Assembly: GCA_022510465.1 (NCBI GenBank)
Contig: JAFLTJ010000018.1
Span: 1 to 33,258, forward strand
Direction of reading: 5' to 3'
Length of the DNA: 33,258 nucleotides
From: Muribaculaceae bacterium
GTDB taxonomy: Bacteria > Bacteroidota > Bacteroidia > Bacteroidales > Muribaculaceae
The position numbers were made by a program, and so were the translations under genes. The notes under the pieces are model-generated. The model searched no databases and had not been told where the DNA came from. It worked only from the letters and a program-made list of their open reading frames with translations. Every line of letters begins with the position of its first letter. The first letter of the stretch is position 1. Below are positions 1-7,571 of this stretch, piece by piece.

Positions 1-1051
1 GGTCGGTAGAGTTGCGGCGAGTCTTGGCGTCAAAGTTGGTACCGCCGTTGCCGAGGCCGCCGGCACGAATAATCTGCATCATGGCCTGGGTCAGCTCATA
101 ATTGTCAATGGGGAACTGGTCAGTATCCCAACCATTCTGATAGTCGCCGCGGTTAGCGTCGATAGAGCCGAGCATATTGTTGTCAACGGCAACTGCAAGT
201 TCGTGCTCGAAAGTATGACCGGCGAGAGTTGCGTGGTTAACCTCAATGTTTACCTTGAAATCCTTGTCAAGACCGTGAGCTTTGAGGAAGCCGATAACTG
301 TTTCGGTATCTACATCATACTGGTGCTTAGAGGGCTCCATTGGTTTGGGCTCGATGAGGAAAGTCCCGGTGAAACCTTTGCTGCGGGCATAGTCGCGAGC
401 AAGTTTAAGCATCATTGCAAGGTGCTCTTTTTCACGCTTTTGGTCGGTGTTGAGGATGCTCATATAGCCTTCGCGGCCACCCCAGAATACATAGTTCTGA
501 CCGCCGAGCTCAATAGTAGCGTCGATTGCGTTCTTGATTTGAACGGCTGCGCGGGCTACTACGTCAAAGTCGGGATTGGTTGCAGCTCCGTTCATATAAC
601 GGGCGTGGCCAAAAACATTGGCTGTTCCCCAGAGGTTCTTGATACCCGTTTCGGCCATCTTCTGCTTGATGTAGGCAACAACTTCTTTCATGTTTGCTTC
701 ATACTCCTCAACCGAAGCGCCCTCGCTAACGAGGTCTACATCGTGGAAGCAGAAATATTCGATACCCATCTTCTGCATGAACTCAAAACCGGCATCAACT
801 TTATCTTTAGCTGCCTGTACGGGACATTCGGCTGTGTTCCACGGGAATTTTTTTGTTCCGCCACCAAACTGGTCAGCACCCTCGGCACATAGCGTATGCC
901 ACCATGCCATAGCAAATTTAAACCAGTCTTTCATCTTCTTGCCAAGAATAACTTTCTCTGCGTCATAGTAGCGGTAAGCCAACGGATTGCGGCTCTCTTT
1001 ACCCTCAAATTTAATCTTTCCTATACCTGGAAAGTACTCTTTCTGTGCCAT
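1..1051 (-). CDS. xylA: Xylose isomerase, C-terminus cut by window edge
   Basis: Converts D-xylose to D-xylulose in the cytoplasm, the first step of the isomerase pathway. The frame opens at the ATG at 1051 ([20 protein letters not shown]) and stays open to base 1, giving 350 residues of a family usually about 438 long, so roughly the last 90 are outside the window. Family signatures are clear: [16 protein letters not shown], the [12 protein letters not shown] motif with the metal-binding Glu, and [18 protein letters not shown] near the left edge, which holds further metal ligands. It is the third gene of a galK-xylB-xylA run, 30 nt after xylB, so its product feeds xylulokinase directly. The length and motifs fit the class II (longer) xylose isomerases. 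No defect is visible in the part present. Identification is firm. Confidence 0.97.
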   Translation of the reverse strand, partial: MAQKEYFPGIGKIKFEGKESRNPLAYRYYDAEKVILGKKMKDWFKFAMAWWHTLCAEGADQFGGGTKKFPWNTAECPVQAAKDKVDAGFEFMQKMGIEYFCFHDVDLVSEGASVEEYEANMKEVVAYIKQKMAETGIKNLWGTANVFGHARYMNGAATNPDFDVVARAAVQIKNAIDATIELGGQNYVFWGGREGYMSILNTDQKREKEHLAMMLKLARDYARSKGFTGTFLIEPKPMEPSKHQYDVDTETVIGFLKAHGLDKDFKVNIEVNHATLAGHTFEHELAVAVDNNMLGSIDANRGDYQNGWDTDQFPIDNYELTQAMMQIIRAGGLGNGGTNFDAKTRRNSTD

Positions 1052-1081
1052 AGTTTTTATTGTATATTTTTTGTTAATAAT

Positions 1082-2569
1082 TTATTTTTCAAGATGTTTG
1101 TTGAGGAGCGATTTCCAGCGGGCGTATGCCTCAAGATATGGAGTGCGGTCGGCGGCCGGTGCAATCTCTTCTATCAGCTTAAGGCCTGCAAATGCCTCAT
1201 TGTTATCCTTGTAGATACCGGCTCCGATACCGGCACCCTTGGCAGCACCTACTGCACCGTCGGTCTCAAACAGCGATATGGTTGCACCCGAAACGCTTGC
1301 AAGCGTATCCCGGAAAATGGGGCTGAGGAACATATTGGCATGACCGGCATGAATCCGATTCACTTTCAGGCCTATAGATTCCATAATCTCAATACCATAC
1401 ATGAACGAGAACACGATACCCTCCTGCGCGGCACGGATGATATGGTTGCGGTTGTGGATATTGAAATTAATACCGTCGATTACGCAACCCAACTGACGAT
1501 TCTCCAGAATACGTTCGGCTCCGTTGCCAAACGGGAGAATAGACACGCCGTTACACCCAACGGGCACACCGGCTGCAAGTGCATTCATTTCGGCATAATC
1601 AATGCCAGGGGGTACGATGTTGCGCTTTACCCACGAGTTGAGAATACCGGTGCCGTTAATACAAGCCATCACGCCTATACGCGTCTGACTGTCACTGTGG
1701 TTAACGTGTGCAAAATTGTTTACACGGGAGCGCAGGTCATAGTCTACCTTGTCGTTGATACCGTAAACCACACCGCTTGTGCCGGCAGTCGATGCAATTT
1801 CACCCGGATTCATCACGTTGAGCGATAATGCATTATTTGGCTGGTCACCGGCGCGGTAGGTCACCGGAATGCCGGGAGCCAAGCCAAGTTCGGCCGCCGC
1901 TGCCTCGCTTACACGGCCCTGCTCCGAGAATGTCGGTACAACCTTGGGGAACAATTCCGGGTCATAACCGTAGTAGTCCATCAGAATTTTTGCCGGAGTA
2001 TTCTCCTTAAAGTCCCAAAGCATGTATTCCGAGAGTCCTTCCGGATTGGTGACGATTTCGCCGGTCAGACGATAAGCGATATAATCGCCCGGAAGCATGA
2101 TTTTGTAGATTTTATCAAAAAGCTCCGGTTCATTCTCTTTCACCCACGCCAATTTTGCGGCGGTAAAGTTACCGGGAGAATTGAGCAGATGGCTCAGAGT
2201 AGTGGCGGCGCCAAGGTCGGCAAACGCTTTTTCGCCGTAGGGAACACCACGTGAATCGCACCAGATAATGGCGTCACGCAACACACTCCCCTCCTTGTCA
2301 ATAGCCACGAGGCCGTGCATCTGATAGGAGATACCTATCGCCTTAATATCCTTTGGGTCAATGTGACTTGCGTTTAAAATTACCGCTGTCACATCCTTGA
2401 GATAGCTCCACCAGTCCTCGGGGCGCTGTTCTGCCCATCCACTTTGCAGTGACTTGATAGGTGCCTCGCTGCGAGGGAAAAAGTCGGTTGCTACAATCTC
2501 TTGGGTTTCGGCATTAACAAGGGCTGCCTTAACCGACGAGCTGCCTATATCGTATCCAAGTAAATACAT
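1082..2569 (-). CDS. xylB: Xylulokinase (FGGY family)
   Basis: Phosphorylates D-xylulose with ATP to xylulose 5-phosphate, which enters the pentose phosphate pathway. The 495-residue length is normal for the family. The N-terminal FGGY lobe begins with the phosphate-binding LLGYDIGSSSVKAALV (residues 3-18). ISYQMHGLV (80-88) and IIWCDSRGV (101-109) are the substrate-side motifs, and the catalytic aspartate is D242 in RAGDQPNNAL. The C-terminal ATPase lobe includes the glycine-rich IASTAGTSGVVYG segment and GAAKGAGIGAG near the end. The ATG at 2569 gives a normal N-terminus that starts directly with the first beta strand. It sits 41 nt after galK and 30 nt before xylA on the same strand, so co-transcription is very likely. 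Other FGGY kinases (ribulokinase, gluconokinase) are possible in principle, but the xylA neighbour settles the substrate. Confidence 0.95.
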   Translation of the reverse strand: MYLLGYDIGSSSVKAALVNAETQEIVATDFFPRSEAPIKSLQSGWAEQRPEDWWSYLKDVTAVILNASHIDPKDIKAIGISYQMHGLVAIDKEGSVLRDAIIWCDSRGVPYGEKAFADLGAATTLSHLLNSPGNFTAAKLAWVKENEPELFDKIYKIMLPGDYIAYRLTGEIVTNPEGLSEYMLWDFKENTPAKILMDYYGYDPELFPKVVPTFSEQGRVSEAAAAELGLAPGIPVTYRAGDQPNNALSLNVMNPGEIASTAGTSGVVYGINDKVDYDLRSRVNNFAHVNHSDSQTRIGVMACINGTGILNSWVKRNIVPPGIDYAEMNALAAGVPVGCNGVSILPFGNGAERILENRQLGCVIDGINFNIHNRNHIIRAAQEGIVFSFMYGIEIMESIGLKVNRIHAGHANMFLSPIFRDTLASVSGATISLFETDGAVGAAKGAGIGAGIYKDNNEAFAGLKLIEEIAPAADRTPYLEAYARWKSLLNKHLEK

Positions 2570-2610
2570 TCCGTTAAATTTTTCAGGTATATCAATTGGG
2601 TTATTTTCAA

Positions 2611-3744
2611 TTATTTAAGTTTCTGGGCACCGTTGCTTATCACCACGTCATAAATCTCGGGTTTGTGACCGTACTGTTTCTCAAACTCGGTTACTGCCGT
2701 TTTGACAAACTCGTCATAGAGCTCATTTTTAACCAAATTGATGGTGCAGCCACCAAATCCGCCACCCATGATGCGCGACCCTGTCACGCCGCAGCGGCGG
2801 GCTATATCATTGAGAAAATCGAGCTCTTCGCAGCTCACGTCATAATCGTGGGACAAACCTTGGTGGGTCTCATACATCTTAGCACCGACAGTCTCATAAT
2901 CACCGCGCGACAGCGCGTCACACACTGCAAGAACTCTGTCTTTCTCGCCTATGACAAAGCGGGCCCGAACATAATCCTCGGCCGAAATGTCGCCCTTGAC
3001 GGCTTCAAGCATCGCCATATCGGCGTCGCGCAAGGTTTTGATACCCAATGCAGCGGCTACGCGTTCACACGACTCGCGGCGCTTGTTGTAGGGCGAGTCT
3101 TTCAGTTCATGTTTTACACGCGAATCAACCAGCACTAAGCGATATCCCTCGGGGTTAAACGGATAGTATTCAAACTCCATCGAGCGGCAATCAAGGCGCA
3201 TCAGCTTGCCCTCCTGCCCAAAAATGGATGCAAACTGGTCCATGATACCGCAGTTGACACCACAGTAGTTGTGCTCGGTTGACTGGCCTATACGTGCCAA
3301 CTCAAATTTGTCAATGGAATTATCGTTAAAAAGGTCGTTGAGGGCATACACAAAACAGCTCTCTAACGCTGCCGACGATGACAGTCCGGCTCCCAACGGG
3401 ATGTTTCCGCCAAAAACTGTATCAAATCCGCCCACCTTGCCGCCACGCTTCTGAATTTCACGCGCTACGCCAAATATATACCGCGCCCATCCGGCTGTGG
3501 GGGCATCTTCTTCTTCAAGCCCGAAAGTCGCTTCTTCACCGAGGTCGAGCGCCACCGCATTGATGCGGTCTGTTCCGTTTGGCCTAATCGCCGCCATGAT
3601 AACCTTGTCAATGGCTCCCGGAAATACAAAACCGCCGTTGTAATCGGTGTGTTCTCCTATGAGATTGACGCGCCCGGCCGAGCTGTATATACAAGGCTCG
3701 CCGGTGAACGTTTGTGCAAATCGGTTTATTATTAGATTTTTCAT
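2611..3744 (-). CDS. galK: Galactokinase (GHMP kinase)
   Basis: Phosphorylates alpha-D-galactose to galactose 1-phosphate, the first committed Leloir step, in the cytoplasm. The 377 residues match the usual length. All three family motifs are present: the galactokinase signature GRVNLIGEHTDY (24-35), the GHMP ATP-binding loop PLGAGLSSSAALES (about 116-129), and the C-terminal GSRIMGGGFGGCTINLV. The probable catalytic base is D169 in CGIMDQF. It is the first gene of the galK-xylB-xylA run, and a good Bacteroidota promoter lies about 70 nt upstream of its ATG (3817-3847). No galT, galE or galM accompanies it here. Pairing with xylose genes rather than Leloir genes is unusual and suggests joint induction by a mixed plant or host polysaccharide diet, which is inference. 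Confidence 0.96.
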   Translation of the reverse strand: MKNLIINRFAQTFTGEPCIYSSAGRVNLIGEHTDYNGGFVFPGAIDKVIMAAIRPNGTDRINAVALDLGEEATFGLEEEDAPTAGWARYIFGVAREIQKRGGKVGGFDTVFGGNIPLGAGLSSSAALESCFVYALNDLFNDNSIDKFELARIGQSTEHNYCGVNCGIMDQFASIFGQEGKLMRLDCRSMEFEYYPFNPEGYRLVLVDSRVKHELKDSPYNKRRESCERVAAALGIKTLRDADMAMLEAVKGDISAEDYVRARFVIGEKDRVLAVCDALSRGDYETVGAKMYETHQGLSHDYDVSCEELDFLNDIARRCGVTGSRIMGGGFGGCTINLVKNELYDEFVKTAVTEFEKQYGHKPEIYDVVISNGAQKLK

Positions 3745-3816
3745 GGTTGATTCAGATTTTAAGAAAATATGCCCGTCGGATAGCTAATGTATAATTTATG
3801 ACGGCATAATCCACTG

Positions 3817-3847
3817 CAAATGTAATAAAAAGATTTTGCTAAACCAA
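3817..3847 (-). promoter_or_regulatory. Promoter of the galK-xylB-xylA operon
   Basis: On the minus strand, a -7 box TACATTTG (3824 to 3817) matches the Bacteroidota consensus TAnnTTTG exactly. A TTGG (3847-3844), a one-base variant of the TTTG -33 box, lies 19 nt upstream. The expected start site gives a leader of roughly 65 nt before the galK ATG. It is the only such match in the 125-base gap. Confidence 0.65.
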
Positions 3848-3851
3848 TCTC
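3826..3851 (-). terminator. Possible weak terminator after the C69 dipeptidase gene
   Basis: Reading the minus strand just past the dipeptidase stop, GAGATT (3851-3846) can pair with AATCTT (3835-3830), six pairs including one G-U, followed by TTTATT. The stem is short, so this is only a candidate. If real, it sits inside the spacer of the galK promoter. Confidence 0.3.
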
Positions 3852-3869
3852 AGTGTCTATTTTTTTTGA

Positions 3870-5507
3870 TTATTCTATGTCGGGAAGAAAGAACTTGTCT
3901 CCGGTTTCGTTAACGATATTGCGATAGTATTTCTCGTCATATCCGGGGAAATAGGGGTAAACAGGCATGCCGTTCTCGTTGCGTTCAAACTCGCCGTTTT
4001 TCTCTTTCTTTACATTTCCGTCAAGATATTTTACAAGCAGATAGTCACCCAATTCCTTATAGCGCTTAACGTAACGTCGCGCTGCAATAGAGGTGTGGTC
4101 GTTGAGAACGTCAACGGCAATGTCGGGGTCCAGTCCGGCCACCTCTTCAAGGAGAATCTTAACCTCCATTGCAATGGTATCTTCCTGGGCTATCTGAACG
4201 CGGCGTATATCCTCAATCATCTGACTGTAACGATTGTAGGCCTGATTGGCAACATAATTTGTGACCCAAAATGCCGAATCCCACGAGATTGTGTACAAAT
4301 CACCATTGCCCGGCGCAAATTCGTGGGGAACTCGGGTAACGCAGTTGTAAACCGGGATATAAACGCAGGTATTGGCATCGTCAACGCCAAACCACATAAT
4401 TCCTTTCATCAGTTCAGGGAAATTCTTATTGAGCTGGGCCACGAGTGAAAATCCTGTCTGCTGGGTTGCAATGGCGCGTTCGTTGGTGTACTCAACCGAA
4501 TCGACTTTGAATGTCAGCGGTCGCCACCGGTAGGGGCTTTTGTAGGGACCGGCTCCAATATCCTGGGTCATATCCAGGTGAGTGCCTTCAAAGTGGTCTC
4601 GCATCATCCATTGCATATCGCGGGCCGAGACTTTTTTATCGGGCTTAACCCATAAGGGCATCACCTCTCCTTTTGCTTCCATAATCCACGGAATATATTT
4701 ATCCATCCCGTTTGCAAACTTGTTGTAGAAGGCCCATACGCGAGCGTCGCATCCACGCAAGGCTCCGGCATCGTAAACGGCGTAGGCACGCGAGAAGCTG
4801 AAATCCTCGTCGCGGCCGCTGAAGTAGCCCATTTTACGTGCAAACGATATGACATCTTTGGAGTAACGGCAATTTTTCTTGTCTTTGAGCGGAAATTGGT
4901 GAATGCGAGAATGATTGGCATGTCCCGAGATGCAACCGTCGGGAATGCGCTGCGCCACCCATACCGCACCCTTTGATTTCCCACCTTTGCCAATCATTTC
5001 CATAATCCATACCTCGTCGGTGTCGGCTATGGTAAACGATTCTCCTTCACTGGCATATCCATATTTGTCTACAAGGGCAGTCATTACGTCAATGGCTTCA
5101 GAGGCTGTCTTGGCTCGCTGAAGGGTGATGTATATTAATGAGCCATAGTCGATTATCCCTGTTGTGTCGACAAGCTCCTCTCGGCCGCCCCATGTGCTTT
5201 CAACTATTGTCAGCCCATGCTCGTTCATATTGCCGATGGTGGCGTATGTGTGTGCAATTTCCGAAATCTCACCGAGCAGACGGCCTGTGTCCCATTCAAC
5301 AACTTTGCGCATGGTTCCGGGTGCATGGTCGGCCGCCGGTTGTGAATACAATTCGCCGTAAAGAGTGTGTGAATCGGCAGCGTAGGTTACTATGACACTT
5401 CCGTCTTCGGTTGCTCCCGATGCGGCAATCAGACTTGTGCATGCATCAGAGACTTTTGGTGATAGAATTAAAACTATCGAAAAAATAGTGGTAAAGAGTT
5501 TATTCAT
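3870..5507 (-). CDS. Secreted C69-family dipeptidase
   Basis: A peptidase of family C69 (PepD-like, N-terminal nucleophile hydrolases) that probably trims dipeptides from the N-terminus of peptides in the periplasm or outside the cell. I chose the ATG at 5507 (545 residues) over an earlier in-frame start because it gives a proper signal peptide, MNKLFTTIFSIVLILSPKVS, ending just before DACTSLIAAS. C23 is then exposed as the N-terminal residue, which is the known nucleophile of this family. Further family motifs are NMNEHGLTIVESTWGGRE (about 93-110), FTIADTDEVWIMEMIGKG (about 158-175) and RIPDGCISGHANHSRI (about 187-202). It lies 13 nt after the membrane GT2 gene on the same strand and is probably co-transcribed with it. 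Why these two are coupled is not evident. The substrate is unknown. Confidence 0.9.
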   Translation of the reverse strand: MNKLFTTIFSIVLILSPKVSDACTSLIAASGATEDGSVIVTYAADSHTLYGELYSQPAADHAPGTMRKVVEWDTGRLLGEISEIAHTYATIGNMNEHGLTIVESTWGGREELVDTTGIIDYGSLIYITLQRAKTASEAIDVMTALVDKYGYASEGESFTIADTDEVWIMEMIGKGGKSKGAVWVAQRIPDGCISGHANHSRIHQFPLKDKKNCRYSKDVISFARKMGYFSGRDEDFSFSRAYAVYDAGALRGCDARVWAFYNKFANGMDKYIPWIMEAKGEVMPLWVKPDKKVSARDMQWMMRDHFEGTHLDMTQDIGAGPYKSPYRWRPLTFKVDSVEYTNERAIATQQTGFSLVAQLNKNFPELMKGIMWFGVDDANTCVYIPVYNCVTRVPHEFAPGNGDLYTISWDSAFWVTNYVANQAYNRYSQMIEDIRRVQIAQEDTIAMEVKILLEEVAGLDPDIAVDVLNDHTSIAARRYVKRYKELGDYLLVKYLDGNVKKEKNGEFERNENGMPVYPYFPGYDEKYYRNIVNETGDKFFLPDIE

Positions 5508-5520
5508 AGTGGAATAGATA

Positions 5521-6765
5521 TTACTGGTTTGTGGTATATGTTCCTGCTGTCCAAGTGAGATTGTTGGAGCGCACTTTTCTCCCGGCAATGCGGTAATACA
5601 TGTTGTACAGCGGGTACCAAAGCATAAGAAACGGTACTGATAATGTTAACCGTCGGTAAAACAACGCGGTGGATGTGCGGCGGTAGGCCATCATTACCGG
5701 GATGCATAAAGATAAAGAAATGGCGGTTACCGCGGCTAAAACCGTCAGAGACGGGAAACCGATTGTCAGCGCGGAGATACTTGCTGCCAGCCAGCACCAC
5801 CAGCACAATGATGCCATTCCGGCCATGTAGCGCGCGGGCGTGAAGATGTGGCTGCCGGTAAACATGTATCTGATTTTGTCAAAACGATGGCTGAAACCGA
5901 GGTTGTTACTGATTACTCTCACTACTGCTTCCGGGGCCAGCTGAACCGCTACACGTCGACCCTGACGCGCCACCTGATTAATGAAAATGTCGTCGTCGCC
6001 ATACTTGAAATTGTGATGGGTTGAAAAGCCGCGGTTGGCGGTAAACACATCCTTGCGATAGACCAAATTGTTCCCGTCGGCCCGATAAGGGATAGAACCG
6101 ATGGCCTGTGAAAGGGAGCCGATAGTCTGCATGCCGATGTCAAAGGAAGCGGCGCGGCTTAGGTGATTGCAGTCGTCGCTATCGGGGGTAGGAGCAAGAA
6201 TCGAATGCCCTATGACAATCTCGGCGCCGGCAGTCAACGGGGCTGTCATTGCACGCAACCATAGTGGTGACGACGGCCGCACGGATGCATTCGTAACCAG
6301 CAGTGTGTCATATCTTGCCGCTTTCACTCCGATTGTCAATGACAGCTTTTTGCGCGACAAATTGCGCGAATTTGGAGGCGTATATGTCACGTAAAGGTTG
6401 CGATATCTGAGCTCCAAATCACCCAAAACACCCTCCAACTCGGAACGAGAGCCGTCGTTGACCACAATGACCTCCATTGGTGCCGGGTAGTCTTGCTCCA
6501 GTACCATCGGGAGCATTTCCACCAGGTCCTGATGGTTGCGCTCAACATAAACGATGACCGACAGTGACGGGAATGCAGCCGGGTCAATCCGCTCAACTTC
6601 GCCGTCTTCCATCGCATTGGCGTCTTGATTGCATTGGCGCGTGACGCGACGTGTGATTGACAGGAAATATATCAGAATATACAGCGCCGCTATTATTGCG
6701 ACGGTTATCGCAACAAGCAACGGGGTTGAGAGAGGAAACGACAACAATTGGTCAGTAGTTATCAT
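5521..6765 (-). CDS. Membrane-anchored GT2-type glycosyltransferase-like protein
   Basis: A 414-residue protein with one N-terminal membrane segment (about 12-36), a cytoplasmic GT-A fold (66-290) and two or three C-terminal membrane segments (about 310-390), the layout of processive GT2 enzymes of Bacteroidota. VIVVNDGS (99-106) carries the nucleotide-binding aspartate and FKYGDDDIFINQVARQG (253-269) the acid-base region. The position where GT-A enzymes normally have a DxD metal motif, often TDAD in this layout, reads VTNASVRP (N159, S161), so both acidic residues are missing. It may use another metal-binding mode, or be catalytically weak. A TTG 18 nt upstream is in frame, but the ATG at 6765 is preferred because it leaves a normal anchor. 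Promoter at 6828-6858; C69 dipeptidase follows 13 nt later. Sugar donor and acceptor cannot be told. Confidence 0.8.
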   Translation of the reverse strand: MITTDQLLSFPLSTPLLVAITVAIIAALYILIYFLSITRRVTRQCNQDANAMEDGEVERIDPAAFPSLSVIVYVERNHQDLVEMLPMVLEQDYPAPMEVIVVNDGSRSELEGVLGDLELRYRNLYVTYTPPNSRNLSRKKLSLTIGVKAARYDTLLVTNASVRPSSPLWLRAMTAPLTAGAEIVIGHSILAPTPDSDDCNHLSRAASFDIGMQTIGSLSQAIGSIPYRADGNNLVYRKDVFTANRGFSTHHNFKYGDDDIFINQVARQGRRVAVQLAPEAVVRVISNNLGFSHRFDKIRYMFTGSHIFTPARYMAGMASLCWWCWLAASISALTIGFPSLTVLAAVTAISLSLCIPVMMAYRRTSTALFYRRLTLSVPFLMLWYPLYNMYYRIAGRKVRSNNLTWTAGTYTTNQ

Positions 6766-6827
6766 ATCGGGTAGTACAATCAAATCTTTTAATTAAAACT
6801 GCCGACGGCCGGTAGAAATTAATCATG

Positions 6828-6858
6828 CAAAGGTACTAAAAATGTTTTAACGGTGCAA
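6828..6858 (-). promoter_or_regulatory. Promoter of the GT2-dipeptidase operon
   Basis: Minus-strand TACCTTTG (6835-6828) is an exact TAnnTTTG -7 box. A TTG (6858-6856) lies 20 nt upstream as the -33 box. It faces away from the mmcQ promoter in the same 185-base gap. Confidence 0.65.
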
Positions 6859-6915
6859 TAACATGCTACCTGCAATCGGTGATATTTTATTCTTTTTCGT
6901 GTGATTTTTTTGTGC

Positions 6916-6923
6916 TACTTTTG
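6916..6923 (+). promoter_or_regulatory. -7 box of the mmcQ-like gene
   Basis: TACTTTTG matches TAnnTTTG and lies 27 nt before the ATG at 6951. The matching -33 region is only a T-rich run (6893-6898), so the promoter is less certain than its divergent partner. Confidence 0.5.
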
Positions 6924-6950
6924 CAGATGGAAAATGTTATGACCTAAACG

Positions 6951-7316
6951 ATGACTGTTGTAGAATTTAGAGAATATTGCCTGTCATTTCCCGGTGTAAC
7001 CGAAAAAATGCCGTTTACAACCCACAAGGACCCTCGTGCCAGGGATATATTGTGCTTTTACGTTGGCAGTAAATGGTTTTGCCTTGTCAATATAGAATTT
7101 TTTGACCGCTGTTGTGTGAAACTGACAGAGTCGGTAACGGCCGATATGAGAGATAGATATGACGGGGTAAAACCGGCGTGGCACATGAACAAACGATATT
7201 GGAGTGATGTCTATTTTAATAGTGATGTGCCTGATAATCTGATATATGAGTTGGTTGCTCACTCGTATAAAGTTGTTCGTGAATCGTTGCCTAAACGCGA
7301 GCAGCTTCTTCAATAA
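6951..7316 (+). CDS. MmcQ/YjbR family protein
   Basis: A small 121-residue cytoplasmic protein of the MmcQ/YjbR family (CyaY-like fold), whose members are often annotated as DNA-binding but lack a well established role. The whole family pattern is present: FPGVTEKMPFTTHKDPRARD (about 13-32), CFYVGSKWFCLVN (36-48), an LKxT-like CVKLTES, PAWHMNKRYWSDVYF (about 74-88) and a C-terminal VAHSYKVVRESLPKRE. The length is typical and the ATG at 6951 is the first in frame. It appears monocistronic: its own -7 box is upstream and the next gene on this strand has a separate promoter. It is divergent from the GT2-like gene, with nothing further linking the two. Confidence 0.88.
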   Translation: MTVVEFREYCLSFPGVTEKMPFTTHKDPRARDILCFYVGSKWFCLVNIEFFDRCCVKLTESVTADMRDRYDGVKPAWHMNKRYWSDVYFNSDVPDNLIYELVAHSYKVVRESLPKREQLLQ

Positions 7317-7375
7317 CCGCGCGGTAAAAAAGTGATAGAAAAGTGTTGTTAATTTGTGTCGAAAGCGGGGTCAGT

Positions 7376-7406
7376 ATTGTCGTTTGAAAAAAAAATGTTA
7401 CATTTG
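7376..7406 (+). promoter_or_regulatory. Promoter of the exopolysaccharide export operon
   Basis: TACATTTG (7399-7406) is an exact TAnnTTTG -7 box and ATTG (7376-7379) lies 19 nt upstream. The expected start near 7412 leaves a leader of about 160 nt before the wza-like ATG, unusually long compared with the other promoters in the window. Confidence 0.65.
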
Positions 7407-7410
7407 TGCC

Positions 7411-7571
7411 CGTTATAATAAAAATACGTTTAACACGTTATAAATACGGATGATTATAGCCGAAATCGTGGCGGCTCGCAGTGTCGTGTGTTGCTGTCGG
7501 GCGGTTTTTGGTGTAAAATATTAACCGGAGATTGGTTGTCAAGCCAATCTCGCTGATATTAAACTTAAAAT
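7411..7571 (+). promoter_or_regulatory. Structured leader of the export operon
   Basis: The presumed 5' leader contains an imperfect direct repeat at its beginning: CGTTATAA...AATACG at 7411-7428 and CGTTATAAATACG at 7436-7448, exactly 25 bp apart. A five-pair stem AGCCG/CGGCT spans 7458-7476. A perfect eight-pair stem GAGATTGG/CCAATCTC (7528-7535 with 7544-7551, 8-nt loop) ends 20 nt before the start codon. The last hairpin is not followed by a T run, so it is not a simple terminator; it could control translation or act with an antiterminator. This function is inference. No known riboswitch was recognised. Confidence 0.45.

Noticed and set aside
203-1828. Long plus-strand open frames (229 and 310 codons) opposite xylA and xylB
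   Set aside because: They are antisense to two firmly identified genes, have no recognisable domains and no promoter, and their lengths are explained by the codon bias of the real genes.
6766-6783. TTG start extending the membrane GT2 protein by six residues
   Set aside because: Possible, but the ATG at 6765 gives an equally good membrane anchor and needs no rare start codon.
7317-7324. CCGCGCGG palindrome directly after the mmcQ stop as a terminator
   Set aside because: It has no loop and no T run on the plus strand, so it does not form a usable intrinsic terminator.
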